From CAZSAL01 sp964604825 (GTDB lineage: Bacteria > Elusimicrobiota > Elusimicrobia > 2-01-FULL-59-12), in NCBI GenBank assembly GCA_964604825.1, contig CAZSAL010000003.1, positions 1 to 64,000 of the forward strand: DNA of 64,000 nucleotides, read 5' to 3'. The notes below the pieces were generated by a model that was given only the letters and a program-made list of their open reading frames with translations, was not told the origin of the DNA and ran no database searches. Below, piece after piece: positions 40,112 to 49,097 of the stretch; positions within the stretch are counted from its first letter, which is position 1, and each line of letters begins with the position of its first letter. Position numbers and translations under genes: made by a program.

Positions 40112-41056
40112 ATCGCAACTATTCCTTCCACAGGCAAGACCATATTGGTCGTTGACGACGACAAATTGATCCTCGATGTGCTGACTGATACCCTGGAAAC
40201 GTGCGGCTACCAGGTAACGACTGCGGTTGATGGAGAAAATGCGATAACAAAGATCAATGAAGCGGCTCCGGACCTGATTCTTCTGGATGTGCAGATGCCC
40301 GGGCTTAATGGTTTTGAGGTGTGCCAGCGCGTGAAAAACGACGTCTTTTTAAGACATATACCGGTCATCCTTCTGACCGCGCAGATTGGCACGGAAAATA
40401 AAATTACGGGACTCGAATTTGGCGCCGATGACTACATTACCAAGCCTTTCAGTGTGGAAGAGCTTTTGGCCAGGATAAGAACCATTCTCCGCCGGACTCA
40501 ACTGGGGCTTGAGGCCAATCCTCTCACCCGGCTCCCGGGGAATGTAAGTATCGAAAAGGAAATACTTGCCCGAATCAAGGGGCAGCAGCAGTTCTCCGTG
40601 TTGTATATCGATTTGAACTCTTTCAAGGCTTATAACGATGCGTACGGATTCGTTAAAGGAGACGATGTCATACGGGAAACGGCACGAATTGTGCTGGCTG
40701 CGACACAGGATTCCCGGGATTTTGTGGGCCACGTGGGTGGGGATGATTTCATCGTTGTCACCGTGCCGGATTGGGCGGAAAATCTCTGCCGTTCGATCAT
40801 TAAGAATTTTGATGCCAGAAGCCCGGAATTTTACAGCGCCGAAGACCGCGCGCGTGGTTTTATTATCACGAAAGACCGTAGAGGAAATGAAACAAAATAC
40901 CCTTTGTTGTCTGTTTCCATTGGCGTGGTATCCAACTATCACAGGGTGATCTCTTCTCTAGGCCAGGTCAGTAAAATCGGCGCGGAAATGAAGCATTTTG
41001 CCAAGGAACACAAGGACAAAGGTTCTTATTACGCGATAGACCGGCGGAAGGATTGA
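40112..41056 (+). CDS. Receiver-GGDEF response regulator (possible non-AUG start)
   Basis: About 314 residues. Receiver (about 10-125: ILVVDDDKLILDVLTDTLET, Asp in LILLDVQMPGLNGFEV, ADDYITKPFSVEELLARI) and a C-terminal GGDEF-type domain (NPLTRLPGNVSIEKEILARI, LYIDLNSFKAYNDAYGFVKG, HVGGDDFIVV). The active loop is GGDDF rather than GGDEF. Start is unusual: a perfect AGGAGG (40101-40106) lies 5 bases before ATC (40112). The nearest ATG is out of frame, and the only normal in-frame start (TTG, 40043) lies 59 bases inside the kinase gene. Diguanylate cyclase activity is uncertain. Confidence 0.85.
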   Translation: MATIPSTGKTILVVDDDKLILDVLTDTLETCGYQVTTAVDGENAITKINEAAPDLILLDVQMPGLNGFEVCQRVKNDVFLRHIPVILLTAQIGTENKITGLEFGADDYITKPFSVEELLARIRTILRRTQLGLEANPLTRLPGNVSIEKEILARIKGQQQFSVLYIDLNSFKAYNDAYGFVKGDDVIRETARIVLAATQDSRDFVGHVGGDDFIVVTVPDWAENLCRSIIKNFDARSPEFYSAEDRARGFIITKDRRGNETKYPLLSVSIGVVSNYHRVISSLGQVSKIGAEMKHFAKEHKDKGSYYAIDRRKD

Positions 41057-41066
41057 GGAGGAAGGG

Positions 41067-41753
41067 TTGAAATATAAGATTCTGGTAGTCGAGGACACTA
41101 AGGAAGATGCCGTTTTGCTGTCAGAAGCTATTCAACAGGCGGGGTTTCAATCCCTGACGGCTGACAGTGGGGAGAAAGCCCTGGAAATGGTATGGACGGC
41201 AAAACCCGATCTCATAATTCTTGACCTGCTGCTTCCCGGAATTAACGGCAAGGAAGTATGCCGGATACTGCGCGAAGACGAGCGTGGCCGCGCAATACCG
41301 ATCATCATGGTTACTGTGGCCAAAGAGCGGGCCGATGTTCTTGCCGGTTTTACCGCCGGAGTGGATGACTACATCGCAAAGCCCTGTGAGCCCCTTGAAC
41401 TTATCGCCAGGATGAACGCTGTTTTGCGGCGCTACCATAAAATTTCAGCCGAGGCGGAGATCATCAGGGTTGGGAAAATAATATTGAATTTGTCCAAGCA
41501 CAACGTTGAAGTTGACGGGTCTGAAGTGGAGCTTACCGGCAAGGAATTCGGCCTGCTCGAAGTCATGATGAAAAAATCCGGCCGCGTGCTGTCGCGCCAG
41601 TTTCTTCTTGAATATGTCTGGGGCTACGATGAGGAAGTAATGACAAGGACAATTGATATGCACATTGCCCGGCTGCGCCAGAAGCTCGGGAAGGAAGGAC
41701 GCGACCGCATTCAGACCGTAGAGCGGTTTGGGTACCGTTTTTCAGATGAATAA
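41067..41753 (+). CDS. OmpR/PhoB-family response regulator
   Basis: 228 residues, TTG start at 41067 with GGAGGAAGGG upstream. Receiver with VVEDTKEDAVLLSEAIQQAG, Asp in LIILDLLLPGINGKEV, and VDDYIAKPCEPLELIARM. The winged helix carries LTGKEFGLLEVMMKKSGRVL and RTIDMHIARLRQKLGK. Probably co-transcribed with the preceding genes, giving this operon two DNA-binding regulators but only one kinase before 45812. Confidence 0.95.
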   Translation: MKYKILVVEDTKEDAVLLSEAIQQAGFQSLTADSGEKALEMVWTAKPDLIILDLLLPGINGKEVCRILREDERGRAIPIIMVTVAKERADVLAGFTAGVDDYIAKPCEPLELIARMNAVLRRYHKISAEAEIIRVGKIILNLSKHNVEVDGSEVELTGKEFGLLEVMMKKSGRVLSRQFLLEYVWGYDEEVMTRTIDMHIARLRQKLGKEGRDRIQTVERFGYRFSDE

Positions 41754-41787
41754 TTCAAAAACAGCTCTAAAAATAGACGAAAATAGT

Positions 41788-41816
41788 TTTACATGATGTT
41801 TACAAGATCATAACAT
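41788..41816 (+). promoter_or_regulatory. Possible promoter before the CheY-like gene
   Basis: TTTACA (41788-41793), 17 bases, TAACAT (41811-41816). The gap 41754-41890 is AT-rich compared with the surroundings. Confidence 0.4.
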
Positions 41817-41890
41817 CGTTGTGACAAGCATCTGTCATACTCTGATTGAAGAAAGATAAAAACGGCAGACTTTGAAAAGGGAGAGATTTT

Positions 41891-42277
41891 ATGGAAAGGC
41901 GACTGTTAATAATAGATGACGATATAGCGCTGGGGAAACTGGTTCAGGAATTCCTCAACACAGAAGGATGGTCCTGTTACTGGGTTGATAATGGGGAAGA
42001 GGGCTATCAGGAAGCTTTGGCCCTCAAACCTGATGTCATCCTGCTCGACCTTAACCTTCCTGGAATCGGGGGAATGGAGCTTTGCCACAGGATGAAAGGC
42101 GATCCGCGCCTTTCGCATATACCTGTGGTCATGCTGACTGGTGCATATAAGGAAGTTCGCGACAGGGTTCGCGGCCTGGAAAGGGGTGCGGATGATTATA
42201 TCCTTAAACCCTTTGACCTTGATATCCTTAATGCCCGGCTGAACTCTATTTGCCGGGTAAAAGGCAAGGTAGCCTGA
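41891..42277 (+). CDS. Single-domain (CheY-like) response regulator
   Basis: 128 residues, receiver only: LLIIDDDIALGKLVQEFLNT, Asp in VILLDLNLPGIGGMELCHRM, Thr in VVMLTGAYKEVRDRV, and ADDYILKPFDLDILNARL. There is no output domain, so it would act by protein contact or as a phosphate shuttle. Followed by a strong terminator at 42340, so it is probably the last gene of its unit. No flagellar or chemotaxis genes are nearby. Confidence 0.94.
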   Translation: MERRLLIIDDDIALGKLVQEFLNTEGWSCYWVDNGEEGYQEALALKPDVILLDLNLPGIGGMELCHRMKGDPRLSHIPVVMLTGAYKEVRDRVRGLERGADDYILKPFDLDILNARLNSICRVKGKVA

Positions 42278-42339
42278 GCCTTCAGCGATCCACGGGACTT
42301 CCTTTGGATTAAACGTCAATATCCCATAGTCTGCTCATG

Positions 42340-42376
42340 AAAAAGGCTTTCTCCAACGGAGAAAGCCTTTTTTCAT
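42340..42376. terminator. Bidirectional intrinsic terminator
   Basis: AAAAAAGGCTTTCTCC pairs with GGAGAAAGCCTTTTTT-type sequence around a short loop. The T run on the plus strand and the A run on the left serve both the CheY-like gene and the convergent gene ending at 42398. Confidence 0.85.
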
Positions 42377-42397
42377 GTGGTGTCTTTCGGCAAAAAA

Positions 42398-43831
42398 TTA
42401 TTTGCCTATTGTTGCCAGCGGATGCGGCGCTGACGCGCCCAGAGTTACGGCATTATTGGCCTGGGCGTAGGTGACCTGGGAACTGGTCGCCATCGAACCG
42501 GTATGAGACTCCATTGCCATGGCCTGGACTGCCAGAGGGTTGGGCTGGCCGTTTGCCCCGAAGAAGGGAATGTAGCTTGTCAGGTCTTCAAATTGATATC
42601 CGGGCTTCAGCGTGTATACGGAAACTGTGTCCAGGGCATGCCCTTGAGCATCAGCACCGCCAGGGGTAACAATCACTACGCGGTCGGGACCTACTGTGCC
42701 ATCAGCATTTATCGCCCCTTTTTCCACAAAGGTAGTGCCCGTAAGCGAGGAAGTCAGGCTGGTCTGGCCTGTGGCGCTGGCCATGGCGGTTGTCAACGCG
42801 GTGACCGGGACCGAGACAGATTGATATGCCGGCAGATTACCGGTCAGATTGATGGTTGTGCTGCCGACAACCAGGGATCCTACGGTGAGAGCGAGTACCG
42901 GTCCTGTTGCCCAAACGGCCTGGATCTGACTGTTCAGTTTCTGCAGGGCGCTTTCATTGGCGCTCGTGCTGGTGCTTTGATTGCTTCCCTTATGAGTCAT
43001 CAGCCCCAGAATCAACAGGGCTATCGCGATGACATACGCCCAGGGAAGGCCGAAAACAAACGATTTGGCAGCCAGCCAGCTGAACATTGTGCCCATTTGG
43101 GCTAAAACTGGCAGGGCCGCATGAATCAAGGCATAACTGGAGTACAGGGATAAAAGCGCCATGGGTTTCAAGCCCTCTTGCGCGATTTCCTTCCCCGACT
43201 CATAGGCCATAAATTCGCCTCCGGCAGCTTCTGCGCCGGCACCGATCTCAGCACCAAGTGAAGGCGACCTGGTAGCAGAAGAGGCAGCGGAAGTGGTAGT
43301 AGACGAAGTGCCCGCTGAGCCAGTGGTGCCTGTCCCGCCCCCCGATGTGATGCCTTCAGTACCGTCGGTGCCTACCGCAGCTTGCCCCGCTACGTGTGAA
43401 GCTCCGCCTGCTGCAGTTCCAGCCGTATTGCCGCCGAATAACCCGCCCTGCATCAGGGAGGGTAAAAGCGATATCAGGGACGTCATGTTGTTCGAATTCG
43501 AACTGCCGGAAGAAGTGGCAGCCGGTGGATCGGGGTAAACTTCCTTGTTTGTGGTCCCGTCGGTTATTGATACCGTGTCCGGGAGGAAGCTGTTCTCAAC
43601 CTGGCTTCCGTCGGAAAAAGTGATCATGAAATTCCCTGAACTCCCTACGGGTGTCAGATTGGTGATTGTTTTTGTCGTAAGCGTATTCCCGTTAGAATCG
43701 GTCCATTTAATCGTATCCCCGATCTTCAGATCGACGGATTGCGGCAGCGTGGATAGATTGGAGTACTTTGCATAAGTACCGTCAGTTACGCCATTGGGTG
43801 TCCAGGTATATGAAGTGCTGGAGTCTGCCAT
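42398..43831 (-). CDS. Low-complexity Gly/Ser/Thr-rich protein with hydrophobic core, unknown
   Basis: 477 residues from the ATG at 43829-43831, which has GAGG six bases upstream (MADSSTSYTWTPNGVTDGTY). The first 110 residues look like a beta-rich domain (LKIGDTIKWTDSNGNTLTTK). A Ser/Gly/Ala/Thr-rich linker follows (about 110-220), then a hydrophobic region (PMALLSLYSSYALIHAALPV, GLPWAYVIAIALLILGLM) and a Thr/Val-rich C-terminal domain. There is no standard signal peptide. It resembles no family I recognise; phage-tail-like or Tad-secreted substrates are guesses. It is flanked by signalling genes on the opposite strand. Confidence 0.7.
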   Translation of the reverse strand: MADSSTSYTWTPNGVTDGTYAKYSNLSTLPQSVDLKIGDTIKWTDSNGNTLTTKTITNLTPVGSSGNFMITFSDGSQVENSFLPDTVSITDGTTNKEVYPDPPAATSSGSSNSNNMTSLISLLPSLMQGGLFGGNTAGTAAGGASHVAGQAAVGTDGTEGITSGGGTGTTGSAGTSSTTTSAASSATRSPSLGAEIGAGAEAAGGEFMAYESGKEIAQEGLKPMALLSLYSSYALIHAALPVLAQMGTMFSWLAAKSFVFGLPWAYVIAIALLILGLMTHKGSNQSTSTSANESALQKLNSQIQAVWATGPVLALTVGSLVVGSTTINLTGNLPAYQSVSVPVTALTTAMASATGQTSLTSSLTGTTFVEKGAINADGTVGPDRVVIVTPGGADAQGHALDTVSVYTLKPGYQFEDLTSYIPFFGANGQPNPLAVQAMAMESHTGSMATSSQVTYAQANNAVTLGASAPHPLATIGK

Positions 43832-44122
43832 ATTAGCCTCAATGAAAGTATGCGCGATCAGTGTTACGGCAGTATTAAATGATTGTTTCAGGAAGGTTAA
43901 ATTTTTTCCCTTGACAAGTTTTGGTAGCGCCAAAGGTCCCAAAAATAAAAACCTAGCCAAATGCCGGAATTCCTTATAAAAGGATGGGGGGTCTAATAGC
44001 CTAAGGAGATAGGCTCAAAGGGCAAAAAATTTACACAAATGTCTTTTTACCGTAATACAGATGTAACAGTGTGATGGTACTCTAGACCCGGATGCTAAAG
44101 ACCCAGAAGAGATCTGAATGAA
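43832..44122. other. Divergent intergenic region
   Basis: This 291-base gap separates the minus-strand gene at 43831 from the OmpA-like gene at 44123. It contains TTGACA (43913-43918, plus strand) without a matching -10, and TTTACA near 44031 with TAATAC 17 bases later as a weak promoter candidate. No gene is evident. Confidence 0.35.
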
Positions 44123-45772
44123 ATGAGATTACCTGTAATTTTCATGGTGTCTATTGCATTAACCAGCCCGCTTAAAGCTGCTGATATGGCGTCATTTGCC
44201 GGTGTTCCAAACGCGGGTTCGCAAACGCCGCAGGATCGGTCTGATGAACTTATTCTTGATGAAGGGAAAACCCTGTATGCTCGCGGCCAGTATATGGAAG
44301 CGCTCAGTCGGTTCATGACCATTTTGAGGCGGGATCCAATGCAGCCGGAAGCACGAATGTATCTGCGTCAGGTGATTGAACTTTTAAAAAAAACACCTAA
44401 TTCCACGGCCTCACAGGAGCGTACAGCAGTAAAGCAACAGGTAACGGCGGCTGTGACGGATGATTTTCAGAAAAAGCTGCGCCAGCGTTTTCTGCTCCTC
44501 GAGGATTTAAAAGTTATTCCCGGAGTTCTTTTCCATTCTGCGGACAATACGGAACAGATTGAATTGAATACTAGTCTCCTTTTTGAAGACGGAAAAAGCG
44601 GGCTTCTTGACCAGGGCATACCGGTGCTTGACCGGATATCAGCGTGGCTTAAGACCTTTGACGACCAGCCGGTAGTAATTCACTGCCTGCCTGAAGAAGC
44701 GCAGGACCCGGTAAAGACGGGAGATCTTTTCCTGCACCGCTATGCGGCGGTATACAGTTTTTTTGTTGAAGAACGGCATCTTTCTCCGTCGCGATTTGTC
44801 AGCGCGGATCTTCTGGCGACCGGCAGCGGGAGCCAGGTATCGGCAAATGCCCCACGCAAGGTAATAATCCAGACGTTCGGCAATCCAGCCATGGAAATGC
44901 AACTCCTGCCGGCGGAACAGCCTTCAGTTTCAAGCTCGCGATGGTTGGAGCTGTCAATTATCGCTTCGCGCACCTCATTAAATCCGGAAGAAGGAGAATC
45001 CGTTGATCTGGATATTGCCGCTTTAACCAAATCCGGCATCCGCAGCTGGACATTCGTGATTCTGCCTGTCACTTTGCCGGGATCTCTGCCGGTATTTTCC
45101 GTTCATGGTAAGGGCAACGTATTGACACGGGCCGTCTGGCATGGCCTGGAAACACAGACAGGAAGTTTTGTAAAAGCCGGAACCTATATATGCCGTCTGG
45201 CTGCTACGGATGCGGACGGATACAACATGAATCGTGAACTGATGATCCAGGTACAGCGGACAACGCAGGATGAAATCCCGCCAGTAAAGCCAAAGCCGGC
45301 AAAACACGTTCATCATCACGTAAAACCCAAGCCGAAGCCTGCTGCAGTCGCGAAAGCCCCGGATGTTTCCCAGCCTGCCTCAAGCCAGCCTCATGTGTTG
45401 AAACAGCCTGTGGCGGGAACTGCTCAGGAGCAGCCTGCGGCGGACGACAGCACTGTTCGAGCGATCTGGAAGCAGGTCATACAATTTGATCCGAATAACA
45501 GTGAAATAAAGCAGGCGTTGAAAAGCTCGCTGGAACGCATTGCCAAGACGCTGGAAGTATATCCCCTGCAGAAAGTGCGCATAATGGGTTATGCGGACGT
45601 GACGGAAGATAACGCAAAGGATCTTGCGAAACATCGTGCACAGAAAGTGCGGGACACCCTGGTGAACGAATATAAAGTAAATGCTTCCCGCGTCAGCGTT
45701 GCAGGCGGGCAGGTCCTTTCGGGAGCTGTCGAATCCGGCACGCGTAAAGTGGAGATGTCGATCATTAATTAA
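44123..45772 (+). CDS. Periplasmic protein with two OmpA-like domains
   Basis: 549 residues. A signal peptide (MRLPVIFMVSIALTSPLKAA) is followed by a short TPR-like region (about 45-90, LYARGQYMEALSRFMTILRR). A divergent OmpA/MotB-like domain spans about 135-250 (LFEDGKSGLLDQGIPVLDRI, HRYAAVYSFFVEERHLSPSR). A beta-rich middle and a Lys/Pro/His linker (KPKPAKHVHHHVKPKPKPAA) lead to a canonical C-terminal OmpA domain (about 440-549, VRIMGYADVTEDNAKDLAKH, then RAQKVRDTLVNEYKVNASRV). Such domains bind peptidoglycan. It lies directly upstream of a membrane histidine kinase, so it may be part of an envelope-sensing unit. Confidence 0.82.
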   Translation: MRLPVIFMVSIALTSPLKAADMASFAGVPNAGSQTPQDRSDELILDEGKTLYARGQYMEALSRFMTILRRDPMQPEARMYLRQVIELLKKTPNSTASQERTAVKQQVTAAVTDDFQKKLRQRFLLLEDLKVIPGVLFHSADNTEQIELNTSLLFEDGKSGLLDQGIPVLDRISAWLKTFDDQPVVIHCLPEEAQDPVKTGDLFLHRYAAVYSFFVEERHLSPSRFVSADLLATGSGSQVSANAPRKVIIQTFGNPAMEMQLLPAEQPSVSSSRWLELSIIASRTSLNPEEGESVDLDIAALTKSGIRSWTFVILPVTLPGSLPVFSVHGKGNVLTRAVWHGLETQTGSFVKAGTYICRLAATDADGYNMNRELMIQVQRTTQDEIPPVKPKPAKHVHHHVKPKPKPAAVAKAPDVSQPASSQPHVLKQPVAGTAQEQPAADDSTVRAIWKQVIQFDPNNSEIKQALKSSLERIAKTLEVYPLQKVRIMGYADVTEDNAKDLAKHRAQKVRDTLVNEYKVNASRVSVAGGQVLSGAVESGTRKVEMSIIN

Positions 45773-45811
45773 GAAGAAACTGTTCCTCCTTGGAGGGGAA
45801 ACATCAACAAT

Positions 45812-47791
45812 ATGTCGAACTCTTCTGTACTGCCTGTATCGGATCCCGAAGAACGGAAGCCGCGGTCCAGGCTGCTTTACAAACTGACTGCGGTTTTCCT
45901 GCTTCTGTCAGTGGCGCCGCTTATCCTGGCGGGATTTGAGCTCGTGCGGATCGGCAACGACTACATCCAGAAGGAAAGCCGCGGAGTGAAACTGGCTATT
46001 GCCCAGAAAGTGGCTTCCAACGTTGCCAGCTACATAAGCGATGTGAAAAACGTCCTGCAGATTGTGCATAAATCGAGCGATTTTCTGATGATGGATCCGG
46101 TCAACCAGACGGAAATTCTTAGCAACGTTATGAATGCATACCCCATGTTCAGCGAAATGGCTGTAATCGACATGAACGGGAAAGAACTGGCTTCCGTTAA
46201 CCGTATGGGCAACGCCTCTTCCGCCGCTGCGGCTGAGGAGGCAAAAGCGCTCAGTTCCATTCGCGCGCTGGGCGAGTATACCGGTTCGGTGGCGCATTCT
46301 GCGGAGGGCTATCCGCAGCTGACAATAGGAGTGCCGATTGAACGCATTCCCGGCCGTCCCATCGGCGTTCTTCTTGGGATGGTGAATCTTATTGATCTGA
46401 GTTCTCTTATAAAGGATCTGACCATAGGCGAAAAAGGATATGTTTATATTCTTGACACCAAAACCAAGCAGCTCGTTGCGCACCCGGAAATCCAGACCCT
46501 GCTTCATCCGGATCAGGCCCCAGAGATAGCCTCGGCGTCGCTTTCCCCCGAAGATGCGGCTGCAGGCGCTTTCGAATTTACTGACCAGAAAAAGCGCCAG
46601 TTCCTGGATACCTATGCTACGGTTCCCGTTCCGCAACTGAGCTGGCGCGTATTTGTGCAGCAGCCCACGGACGAGGCCTACCAGGCTGCCACGCGCATGC
46701 GCGCGGAGATCATGACAGCCCTTGTCCTTGTTATCGGATTTACTTTGTTCGTATCGATTGTGGTAAGCCGCGTTATCGTCAAGCGCGTCACAAACCTGCA
46801 GCAGGCCATGGAGCAGGTGGGGGAAGGAAATTTTGACGTGCCGGTTGTGGCCAGTTCAGATGATGAATTCGGCATGCTCGCACGCAAGTTCCTCTGGATG
46901 GCGGGCGCGCTGCGCGAGAAGCACCTGAACCTGATGTCGGCGCAGCGTGAGTTAAGGAAATGGAATACGGAACTGGAACGGCGCGTGGATGAGCGCACGC
47001 GCGCGCTCAGGGAGGCGCAGGATCAGCTTATTGCCCAGGAAAAACTGGCCGCGCTCGGGCAGATGGCTTCTGTCGTGGGTCATGAACTTCGCAACCCGCT
47101 TGCCGTTATGAATAATTCAGTGTACTTCCTTAAAACTAAACTGCAGATGGTTTCCGGCGCCGGGGAAATCGACCCGAAAATGGATAAACACATAAAAATT
47201 CTGGAAGGGGAAATTGCTAAATCCAATACCATTATCCGTGACATCCTTGATTTCACCCGGAACCGGGCCCTGAATGCGACTCCGCAGAAAATCGATGAGC
47301 TGGTGGAGAATGCCATCGAGCGCATACAGTTCCCGCAGAATGTAAACGTATCGAAAGAACTTACCCTGGGCGAAGCCAGGGTCATGGTGGATGAAGATGA
47401 AATCCGTCAGGTGCTGGTCAATCTGATGGAAAATGCTTGCCAAGCGATGACCTCTGGAGGTAATCTGTCTATAGGAACAAAGACCCATAATGATTGTGTT
47501 CAAATCCGTATTTCTGATACCGGGTGCGGCATACCTAAGGAACACCTGCAGAAAATATTCGCTCCATTTTTCACGACAAAAAGCCGGGGGACCGGGCTTG
47601 GCCTTGCCGTCGTAAAAAAAATTATTGAACGGCATCATGGCGTCATAGAAGTTGAATCCATTATAGGCGAAGGGACCACCTTCGTAATACGGCTGCCGCT
47701 GAAGGGTGTTTCCGCCGTCCCCGTCCAGGCCTCTGTCCAGCATCGTGCAGGGACCGGCGAGGATCAGGGAGGAAAATCAGCAGCTGCGTGA
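45812..47791 (+). CDS. Membrane sensor histidine kinase (Cache-HAMP-HisKA)
   Basis: 659 residues. TM1 (AVFLLLSVAPLILAGFELV, about 30-50), a periplasmic dCache-like sensor (about 50-300, with VAIDMNGKELASVNR-like and IGEKGYVYILDTKTKQLVAH stretches), TM2 (IMTALVLVIGFTLFVSIVVS), HAMP, coiled coil, HisKA with GHELRNPLAVMNNSVYFLKT, and HATPase with NLMENACQAMTSGG, ISDTGCGIPKEH and GTGLGLAVVKKIIERHHG. The His box is of the NtrB-like type. It likely senses a small ligand or envelope state in the periplasm; receivers downstream are candidate partners. Confidence 0.94.
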   Translation: MSNSSVLPVSDPEERKPRSRLLYKLTAVFLLLSVAPLILAGFELVRIGNDYIQKESRGVKLAIAQKVASNVASYISDVKNVLQIVHKSSDFLMMDPVNQTEILSNVMNAYPMFSEMAVIDMNGKELASVNRMGNASSAAAAEEAKALSSIRALGEYTGSVAHSAEGYPQLTIGVPIERIPGRPIGVLLGMVNLIDLSSLIKDLTIGEKGYVYILDTKTKQLVAHPEIQTLLHPDQAPEIASASLSPEDAAAGAFEFTDQKKRQFLDTYATVPVPQLSWRVFVQQPTDEAYQAATRMRAEIMTALVLVIGFTLFVSIVVSRVIVKRVTNLQQAMEQVGEGNFDVPVVASSDDEFGMLARKFLWMAGALREKHLNLMSAQRELRKWNTELERRVDERTRALREAQDQLIAQEKLAALGQMASVVGHELRNPLAVMNNSVYFLKTKLQMVSGAGEIDPKMDKHIKILEGEIAKSNTIIRDILDFTRNRALNATPQKIDELVENAIERIQFPQNVNVSKELTLGEARVMVDEDEIRQVLVNLMENACQAMTSGGNLSIGTKTHNDCVQIRISDTGCGIPKEHLQKIFAPFFTTKSRGTGLGLAVVKKIIERHHGVIEVESIIGEGTTFVIRLPLKGVSAVPVQASVQHRAGTGEDQGGKSAAA

Positions 47792-47797
47792 AGCGGT

Positions 47798-47907
47798 GTC
47801 ATTGCGAGGTCGCCAGAAGTTTGGCGACCGTGGCAATCTCAGATGTGAGATAAAGCGGTTGAGATTCCCACGTCCCCGCCAAGTGACTGGCGGGTCCTCG
47901 GAATGAC
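47798..47907. repeat. Palindromic repeat (GTCATTGCGAGG... type) between two kinase genes
   Basis: GTCATTGCGAGG opens and CCTCGGAATGAC closes; internal hairpins are GGTCGCCAGAAG...TTTGGCGACC and CCCGCCAAGT...ACTGGCGGG. It is longer than family C but built on the same GTCAT...ATGAC ends. Its first 14 bases match the segment inserted in cinA. Confidence 0.7.
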
Positions 47908-47929
47908 GGTATAAAGGAGACCTTAATTT

Positions 47930-49084
47930 ATGACTAACGACAAAGAATTATACATGCGCATCGAATCCGGCAGGCCGTGGATTCTTCTGGTAGATGACGA
48001 TGTGAATATTCTCGACACGGCCAAGGATATTCTTGAGGAGTCCGGCTACGTGGTCATGACGGCGCCTACGGGAACCGATGCCGTGCGGCAACTGGAGGAA
48101 CAGCAGTTCAATATTGTAGTTGTCGACTTCCAGCTTCCCGACACCACGGGACTGGAGTTGGCCAGGAAAGTCCGGGAGTCGAATGATTACAGCTACGTTA
48201 TACTCATGACCGGTCACGCTTCGCTCGATATGGCGGTCAATGCTATTCATGAGGCTGTTTATGATTATCTGATTAAACCGGTGGATCCCGGACAGCTTCA
48301 ACGGACAATTGCCCGCGCAGTGGAAAAGCAGCGTCTGACTCTTGACAATAAGCGGCTTTTCGACGAACTGCGGGTGATGAACGAGGCCATGGCGCGCCTG
48401 GATACCCTGAAGTCCAAAATGCTCGCGGTCATGTCGCACGACCTGCGTACGCCCCTTTCCAGCATCCGCGGATATTCCGAACTGCTGCGCTCTGGCGTCA
48501 AAGGCCGCCTGACCGAGGATCAGAAACGGATTCTGGAAATTACAATGCAGGAAGCGGACAACATCAATGGTTTGATTGGAGATCTGCTTGACCTGGCAAG
48601 CGTGGAAACGGGCAAGCTCAGCCTTGAATTGCGCACGATCCGCATAGATGAGCTGATGCAAAAGGCGATGCCGCGGGTAAAGTTGAGTTCCGAACTGAAG
48701 GAAGTCGGGGTGGAAGTGGCGCTTTCAACGCCGTCCGCGAGAATAAAGGTGGATGTAAACCGCATGGTTCAAGTGTTGTCCAACATTATGCGCAACTCGC
48801 TGAAGCAGACGCCGCGCGGCGGCAGGGTCTATGTCAGCGCCGTTCCCAAGGAGGGGAAAATCGAGCTTCGCATAGCGCATACCGGCAGCGGTTTTGCGCC
48901 CGAGCAACTTAAAACGCTGTTCAATTGGTCTAATAAGGAAGAAAATACCTCGCTGGATGGATTGCGCGTTGGATTGGCCATTGGTCGGGAAGTTATTCAG
49001 GCTCATGGCGGCGATATGGGTGTGGAATCGGGCGGGCCTGATCAGGGCAGCGCCTACTGGCTGACTTTGCCGGTGGAAGGGTAA
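47930..49084 (+). CDS. Receiver-histidine kinase hybrid with altered ATP lid
   Basis: 384 residues. N-terminal receiver (LLVDDDVNILDTAKDILEES, Asp in VVVDFQLPDTTGLEL, DYLIKPVDPGQLQRTI), then HisKA with MLAVMSHDLRTPLSSIRGYS and HATPase with N-box QVLSNIMRNSLKQTPRGG. The G1 motif reads IAHTGSGF where kinases have D-T-G-x-G, so the Asp that contacts adenine is His; G2 (LRVGLAIGREVIQAHGG) lacks the usual double Gly. Kinase activity may be weak or lost, leaving phosphatase or scaffold roles. Ribosome site AAGGAG is upstream. Confidence 0.9.
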   Translation: MTNDKELYMRIESGRPWILLVDDDVNILDTAKDILEESGYVVMTAPTGTDAVRQLEEQQFNIVVVDFQLPDTTGLELARKVRESNDYSYVILMTGHASLDMAVNAIHEAVYDYLIKPVDPGQLQRTIARAVEKQRLTLDNKRLFDELRVMNEAMARLDTLKSKMLAVMSHDLRTPLSSIRGYSELLRSGVKGRLTEDQKRILEITMQEADNINGLIGDLLDLASVETGKLSLELRTIRIDELMQKAMPRVKLSSELKEVGVEVALSTPSARIKVDVNRMVQVLSNIMRNSLKQTPRGGRVYVSAVPKEGKIELRIAHTGSGFAPEQLKTLFNWSNKEENTSLDGLRVGLAIGREVIQAHGGDMGVESGGPDQGSAYWLTLPVEG

Positions 49085-49097
49085 AAAGTTGATCTTC

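Noticed and set aside
41820..41840. Pho box upstream of the CheY-like gene
   Set aside because: GTGACAA and CTGTCAT are 11 bases apart, but the first repeat matches poorly and nothing else supports phosphate control.
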